DNA from: Emydura subglobosa
Lineage: Eukaryota > Chordata > Testudines > Chelidae
Assembly (NCBI GenBank): GCA_007922225.1
Contig: ML679970.1
Span: 41,372,212-41,436,211 of the forward strand
Length of the DNA: 64,000 nucleotides
Direction of reading: 5' to 3'
The position numbers and the translations under genes are program-made. Under the pieces are notes generated by a model, which was not told where the DNA came from, did no database searches, and was given only the letters and a program-made list of their open reading frames with translations. Each line of letters opens with the position of its first letter. The first letter of the stretch is position 1. Shown here piece by piece: positions 57,506 through 64,000 of this stretch.

Positions 57506-57894
57506 TGCTCTCAATATACCAGGCTCCCTTTGATGGACATGGAGGGCCCCATTGTCATCTTGCTGCCTTAGAGTTAGTGGGAAGTCTTTTGTACTGCTGC
57601 ACAGAGGAATGGAAGTGGGAGATACACAAGTTATTGATTTCTCCAAAGCTGCTGTGATTCTTTACAACAGGGGCAGGCTCAGCCGTGGTGCAAGTGGGTA
57701 CAGCTGCGCTCATGTCAGTGGAGTTACAGCAAGATCCATGCGATATATTTTGTTCTGGATAAATCATAAAGCAATGTTCAGATTAAAGTGGGTACAAGAG
57801 AAAATGGGTGTGATGGGCTTCATCCTCGTCCCGATTGGAGCACATCTCCACCAACATATTCAGCTGTCTGTGCTCAGAATGGAGCAGAAGGGCC
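57506..57894. other. No supported gene
   Basis: A 131-codon frame crosses the stretch into the repeat downstream and has no domain. Nothing else is visible. Confidence 0.4.
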
Positions 57895-58090
57895 CTGGGT
57901 GCTGCAGCTCAGGACGGAGGGGAATTGGCAGAGCTGGATGTGGGTAGAGTCTAGGTCTAGGAGTGGGTGCAGGTCAGGACAATGGTCCATGGACAGATCT
58001 TGGCTGGGGAGGGGGAGGAGATGATGGGCATACAGAGAAGGTGGCAGGTCAGGATCATGGTGCATGGGCAGAGCTGCACGTGTGGGACTC
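57895..58090 (+). repeat. Dispersed minisatellite-like repeat, copy 3
   Basis: Two adjacent units can be aligned: gtgcaggtcaggacaatggt followed by ccatggacagatcttg, and ggtggcaggtcaggatcatg followed by gtgcatgggcagagctg. It is related to 23230-23400 and 39730-39925. Confidence 0.55.
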
Positions 58091-60011
58091 AGAGAGAGAA
58101 TAGCAGGGCCCTTTTGAATGAGGAGGGCTCCAGGGGAAAGTTTGCACAGTAACAGCTTGTGTTAGTTTGGGTGCAGAATGGACTCTCACCTTTTCTTCAT
58201 TTCCTTTGAAAAGCTTAAAAATAATGAAATCAGAGGTTTTCCAGGTAGAAATATCCTCCCACCCAGGTTATGCATATGTGCTCGCTGCACCTTTGGGTGG
58301 CATTTTGTTCTCCAGCTATTACTGAGGAGATGCCTGCATTTGTTGGACTTCACGAAGTTTCACTGGGGTGGTAGAGCGGTACCCAGAGGTGTCAAGGGCA
58401 GGCTAACTTTCGCAGGACTCTGGTACTGCCCACTCAGAAGGACATGGAGACGCACATTATAAGCTCCTACCTTCTTTTTTGTGTTTGCTTTCTGTGTTGT
58501 ATGCAGTCCATCATTCCTGCTTTTAAAAAAAAAATAATACAGCAACCAAATCATCCGATGGGGAGAAAATCCCACTGATTTAACTGCAGCGCAGAATCAT
58601 TCAGCAGACGTGGAGGTGGCAATTTAGAGCATCTGGAGATGAACTGAAAGGTAATTCACAATGAATTTTGCCTGTCTCGGGCTATAAAGTTTCCCTTCAT
58701 CTCGATTAGTACCTGCATGTGCCACAAGTGCTTATCTTCAAATAACGCCACTGGAGATGAAGGAAGGACTTTATTGTCCCAATTTGTGTCCCAGGTTTGT
58801 TTACATTTGGCTGGCATGCACAGCGGACAATTAAAGCAGCACCTTGGAGAGTGGCACATTGCTACCATGTCTCTGGGCAGCTTTGTGCAGGGCTTAACCA
58901 CCCTGCTCCTTTCCCTGGCTCTTTAGTTACACTGCGGCTCTTCCTTCTTTACTTATTTCTCCTTTTCCTTTTTACCAAGTGACTTGTTAATTTTGGCCAT
59001 ACTGCTCTCCCCTCTCCCCGTGTGTCATTTTATCACCTCAAGCTGGAGTTTATGACAGATTGTGCCAAGTGTGGTTATTTTTGTGTTTCCATCTGAATGC
59101 ACGACAGCAGATGCTGAGTGTTTGGAATGCATTAGTGCTAATGGCAGGACCATTAAACATTAGAGTCACTCACTGCAGATGGGTTGCTATGGAGGTTCAG
59201 GGGAAAATGAAACAAGAGCAGGAGTGAAAGCGGCTGGTAGGCTGTTTCCAGCAATCATCAGCTGGGCAATCAGTCAGAACTGTGATCCCTGCATGGAAAG
59301 TTTCTCTTTTCTAGGTTTTTTTATATTAAACCCACATGCCAGCACTTTTTTTTTTTCCCAAAAAAGGTTTGATTGCAGCAGTGTCTTTTGGAGTGACCTT
59401 CAGACGTAGTCACTCCTTCATCCTTGCTTTGGATCCACCCAACAGGACGACAATGCCAGAGCTTTGGGGTCCTCTGTCTGCCCCTGTACTCGTACTGCTG
59501 GGTTCTGTTCCTGTCGTAATGCGCTCCTTCCTTCTTCCTCAACCACTGGTCTCCAGAGCCAGAAGGGCCAGGAGGGGGAACTGCTTTAGGGACTGTCAGA
59601 GGAGATTACAGGCGGGGATGGGCTGAGCACTGGGACCCACTGAAACATGTCAATTCTGACATCAAGGGATGTACACAAACTGAGGCACTGGCCTACATAT
59701 GTATGGCGTTCCATGAGTCTCTTTGCTTATGAAGCTTGATCTGTGGCCTTACCTGCAACGAAACAATCATGCTAGCTGCCTATTCCCGCCTTCCCACCTG
59801 TCCCGCTTCCCAATCCCCCAAGCCCTTACCTACAAGATGACAACCTTCACTCAGGGAGAAGTGATCTTAGTCCACCTGCATGGCTGGATCATCGTGTCAC
59901 GGGAGTCACATTAGAAACAGAGGTTGTGTCATGTGGCTGAGTCACTCGGGGGAGATAGCTGCTGTCTAGGTTGGTTTTTGTGCACAGTGTTTGTCTGCAC
60001 TGAAATAACAA
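58091..60011. other. No supported gene
   Basis: Poly-A (58526-58536) and poly-T (59346-59359) runs only. Frames stay below 100 codons. Confidence 0.45.
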
Positions 60012-60245
60012 CAGCTAGCTCTTGTATAGCGCTTTGCATCAATAGATCTCAAAGCGCTTCACAGTCTTGAATTTATTTATCCTCATGCACCTCTGGGAGG
60101 CGGGGTGGGGCTGTTATCCCATTGTACTGATGGGCAGCTGAGATTGAGTGACTTGCCCAAGGTCACACCAGAAGTCTGTGGCCGAGCAGGGAATCGACTC
60201 CAGGTCTCCCAGATGTGATGCTTCCTGGGGACACCTGGCTGCCTT
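60012..60245 (-). repeat. MIR-type SINE, nearly complete
   Basis: ctagctcttgtatagcgctt, atagatctcaaagcgcttca, gagtgacttgcccaaggtca and gaatcgactccaggtctccc give the whole MIR order in reverse complement, distal end to B-box region. Confidence 0.8.
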
Positions 60246-63200
60246 GCCCACCGATGTTCAGATCCCTGGGTCCACCCGCAATTGGACAATAGAAGCAGTT
60301 TTCTCCCAGCCTGTGCCAGCTCTGCTCTCCCTCTGCAGATCAGCAACAGGAACACTCCGCCCCCTGAGCCCTCCAAGCATCCCCTTGGAGTGCCCAACCC
60401 CTGGCCCCAGACACTCACAGTATTAACAGATACGCTGTTCCCAACGGGACGGTATGCCCCAGCTTACCAGTTACACCTCAGAACACAACTCTGCTTAACA
60501 CACAGCATTTAGACATGTTTATAGAGAAAACAAGTCTAAGTCTAATGAACAAAGAATGGAGATTCAAGAGGTAGCCAGCAAAAGTACTGGAAATAAATAG
60601 TTACATGTCAAATAAAATCATAGTGCACATTCTAGAGCCTAGACTTACTTAACTAGTTACTGTCAGTGTTATAGTATTGCTCATCAGCGTTTTTCAGCCA
60701 GGTAGACTGATCATGAAACAGTGAAGGATCCTGGGTGTCTCTGCGTTCTCCTGATATACCAGACTGATTCTTTGATCTTAGTTATCAGTAGGACACTCTC
60801 TTGCTGTGTGTTTCTCCCTGTAGATTTTGCAATCTCTTGTCAGTTTCATGATCTTGATTAGCTGGTGGCTCCCTGTGCAAACAGACTTATCTTGTAAGAC
60901 ACACAATACACAGTGGCCAGCCAGGGGGAGAAGAATGTCTCCTACCCCTGCCTGAACGGAGCCTGTCTATCACCTGTCTAACACACAGACCTTCAGAACA
61001 TAGTTTTCAGTGTAGATACACAACTCCTTAAATATCCTCAGTATGTACATCTCACCATGGTTAGGGTGACCAGTACGGTGTTAAAGGCAGAGATCTCCCA
61101 TGCCAATCTTTGGCACACTATTATGTAGCCGTCAGACCCAGGGGGTCCCTGTAAAACCCCATATGCCCCTTATGCCTTCTGCCGGTTGACACCAAGAGGT
61201 TCTTGAGTCACACCATGTCCAAGACTAGTTCCCAAACTTCTGGGCCAGACCTGCTGCCAGGAGGCAGTTTTGTTCTGGAGGCCTCAGCCCAGACTTCTCT
61301 CCCAGACCCATCACAGATGGCGAATTGGTTTCCTCGCCGCTCAAAGGGGCTTGTCTCAGTGCCTCGGTTGCCTGTGCTGGGTGACAGCCAGCTGTGACCT
61401 GATGGGCAACTATCCTTCCATGGAAGGGAGTGAGAGAGCCGTGGCGATGGTTGGGAGTGGAGGGCTTTTTCACTGAAGGACAGTATTAAGCAAGGGAGTG
61501 AGAGTCCCATACAATGAGACAGAAATTGAGGATGCCTATTGTCGCTCTCCGCAACATGAGGGGTAAGGATGGGGGAGGAGTTGTGCCCATCTCCCTTTCC
61601 AAAGTGAGAGCATCTTGGGAGGGGTGTTACTGGGAACATGAGAGGGCCCAGGGAGCAGACACGGCTGGACTTGGAAGAGGTTTTCTTTGTGGACAGGGGC
61701 TCAGGTTGCCTGGAGGGTGGTTCAGGTTATGGTTGGAGATCAGAGGTTGCCCCTTGGTCCAGCATAGCCCCAACCTGCTGACTTTCCAGGTGTGTGGCAA
61801 AGCCCCGCAGAGAAGGCCTAAGGAACAGGTGAGGTCTGCGGAGTGTGGCATTCAGGGGTCGTACATCTTTGTGGGATCAGAGCAGGGGAGATTTGGGTGG
61901 GGGGGCTGGGGCTGGCCTTGGCTCTGCTGCTTTTGTTGTCTTTATCGATGGTGGTATTAATTCTCCGTCAGGGTGACCAGATCCTAGGGGCAGGCATCTC
62001 CAAGTGTCTTCACCTCAGAATAACATGAAAGTCACGTCCCCTCTCTAGTCTCCGGGCTCATCCCCTATTTAACCATGACTCCCAGTCCAAGACCCACTGC
62101 AGTCACCTTCAACAAGCATCGAATCAGGACCTTAATTTGCAAGATATATGCCCAGGTCAAAGATAACCCATTACTAGGAAATTACTGCAAACTGATCCCC
62201 TGAGAGAGTAAGAGAGGATGCTTTGGATGCTGCTAGCAACGTTTTATCTTGATGTTGGCATATGTGTTTGCAAACTTTGGTGGGAGGCAGGCAGTTAAGT
62301 TTCAAAGGACAATGTAAATCAGATGGGGTGGTAGTGAGTGATGAAGGATTATATGGCAGTGGGAGCCAGCTGTGACTCCTAAAGTGTTCCTCGCCATGTT
62401 TGGGACCATTTGGGTATGTTAAAGGATGTCACATTTTTGTGAAGAAAGGATGGTCCTGTCAGTAGGGTGGGAGCTACGCTCCAGAGCTGCATGTGTCCAA
62501 TGTGAGCTCTAAAGGGTTTTTTGTTTTTTTGTTTTCTGTTAACAAACTTTCTTCCCTTGCACTGAAAGTTTGTATGGAGTTGGGTGTGAGGTCTGCAGAA
62601 GCTCAGACATGAAGCTCCGCAAAATTTGTAGGCCAAGCTAGTTTAGAGAGAAGAGTAAAAAAAAATATTAGAATAATTTTTTAAAAGTGGATTTCAGTTA
62701 CATTTTCCAAACAATGTAACTTTAAACCTTCATGTCTGATTTTCTTTACCAGACTTCCCAGGAAAAAAATGTCCCTGGGGTTGAGATGTGGCATGGAAAA
62801 ATCTCTGGAAGAACTTTTTCCTTTTGGAGATGTTAGGGTGGGAGGTTTTAAAATGTTGATGGAGAGCTAGCTTTAATCCTATATTATCTCTGAATGACTA
62901 TCACTACTCCACAATAGTGTGTGTGTATGTGTATGTGTGTGCATGCGCATGCATCTGCCTACCTGGTACATGTATAAAAGACGTACACCTGATGTTGGAG
63001 GTAGAGAGAGATGAGGAAAGCTCCCAGTTGGGAAGTGGCCCAGCAGGCCAATAATAAGTTTATTAGTCCACTTGGCCATTGCTCACTTTTGCTTTGAGTT
63101 CTCCATTGATTTGTTCTCATCTCCCATTACGGGTCTGTCTATCTTTCAAGCACGTCCTAGGAGCAAGGTTCCTGGACGCTGCCCTGATGCTGGGTACACC

Positions 63201-64000
63201 CCCCTCCTGCCTATTCTCCTACTGGGATTGTTTCTGTCTCAATGTGCAAATCTGAAGCGCAATATTATCTATGCATGCAACACATAAACTCTGCCCCCTG
63301 CCTTAACCACAGCAGCAGATCTCTGTGAAGGGCGGGTCAGCCTAGCACTAATTCCCCCTCCTCTGCGTATATATTCCCAGACAGCTGGAGCGTCGGATGC
63401 TATCATTCTGGAATGCGTGCTGCATGGCTGTTTACCGGGTTTCACGCCTCTGTTTGCCACTTTGCTCAGACTAACGACAGGTGCAGAATGTACCTATAAA
63501 AATTACAGAAGGTAGCTTTATTTTTTTGCCATCTTCCTTTATGTGCCTTTGCAAATGAGCCAGCGCTACGGAGCGGATGGGCCATCCGACCTCTGTGTTT
63601 TGCAGCCAGCAATCGCAGGTAGTGTCTTTGTTGCTTCCTCTGCTGCTGGTCACAGTTAAACACGGTGGGGCCATTTGCAGGGCAGGAGTTATTAGCACTG
63701 TATGTAGTTTTCCTTTCTTTTTTGCCCTGCTGCTCCCTACCTGCTCAGTGTCTCCGTGCTGCTCCTTATCTGGAGGCTGGCAGGCTGCTGTGGTGAATAA
63801 ACCCCTGGCAGAGATGGATGTCTTTTAAACCCCCTTAACCCTTCTTTTGCTTGGACCGTCATAACAAATTAGTACCTGTGCAGAGCCTCTTCAATATTTC
63901 AAAGCTCTTTGCAAAGTTAATTGATTCATCCTCCTACGTTCTTCCATATTTTCCCATCCCCAGCTGCCAGTTTTGCCAGCGCAGCTCCTGAAGTCGTAGA
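60246..64000. other. No supported gene, 3.75 kb
   Basis: A TG-rich run at 62917-62956 (tgtgtatgtgtatgtgtgtg followed by catgcgcatgcat) is the only simple repeat. A 148-codon plus-strand frame at 61514-61960 and a 143-codon minus-strand frame at 61208-61639 overlap and lack domains. The last 500 bp show nothing recognisable. Confidence 0.4.

Noticed and set aside
1..64000. CRISPR array, operons, bacterial-type defence or phage modules
   Set aside because: No regularly spaced identical repeats, no tightly packed long frames and no ribosome-binding sites. The repeats are those of a vertebrate nuclear genome.

Overview
The window looks like ordinary nuclear DNA of a reptile, most probably a turtle; a crocodilian is the main alternative. 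I see long non-coding stretches with scattered interspersed repeats. These include CR1 LINE copies with the sauropsid octamer tail, a hAT MITE with intact ends, a Penelope-like retroelement fragment, MIR/L2-type ancient repeats, GTCTACAC-ended DNA elements of the kind abundant in turtles, and two solo-LTR-like sequences. There is no operon-like packing, no rRNA and no CRISPR. Nearly all open frames are short and appear to be chance or lie inside repeats. The species call rests on remembered repeat families, not on a search.

Layout. 1-211 is the end of a GTCTACAC-type DNA element. 3965-4070 is a CR1/SINE-like tail. 5400-6985 is a nested structure in which a younger plus-strand CR1 (about 5605-6672) sits inside an older minus-strand CR1. 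8960-9350 is a complete hAT MITE with 15-bp inverted ends and an exact 8-bp target duplication. 10047-10836 and about 25075-25790 look like solo LTRs. 16491-17890 holds MIR and L2-type pieces. 19555-20225 is a Penelope-like fragment on the minus strand that encodes a GIY-YIG nuclease and carries a hammerhead-like motif near its 3' end. 29131-30640 is a dense cluster of two DNA elements and two CR1 fragments, including a 38-bp perfect palindrome. 32668-33150, 40028-40495, 46620-46715 and 55035-55213 are further CR1 pieces. Three copies of an unnamed repeat lie at 40756, 41915 and 57381, all close to microsatellites.

Host genes. The only segment I would propose as a host exon is 48305-48364 on the plus strand. 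It is 60 bp, open, and has a strong acceptor and donor. The window may therefore lie mostly within introns of one plus-strand gene that I could not identify. A minus-strand coding-like stretch at 44174-44424 may be a decayed gene fragment.

The only protein functions supported here belong to retroelements: the reverse transcriptase C-terminal half of CR1 and the endonuclease of the Penelope-like element. Neither copy looks competent to move. The CR1 is 5'-truncated with a frame-breaking deletion, and the Penelope fragment lacks its reverse transcriptase.
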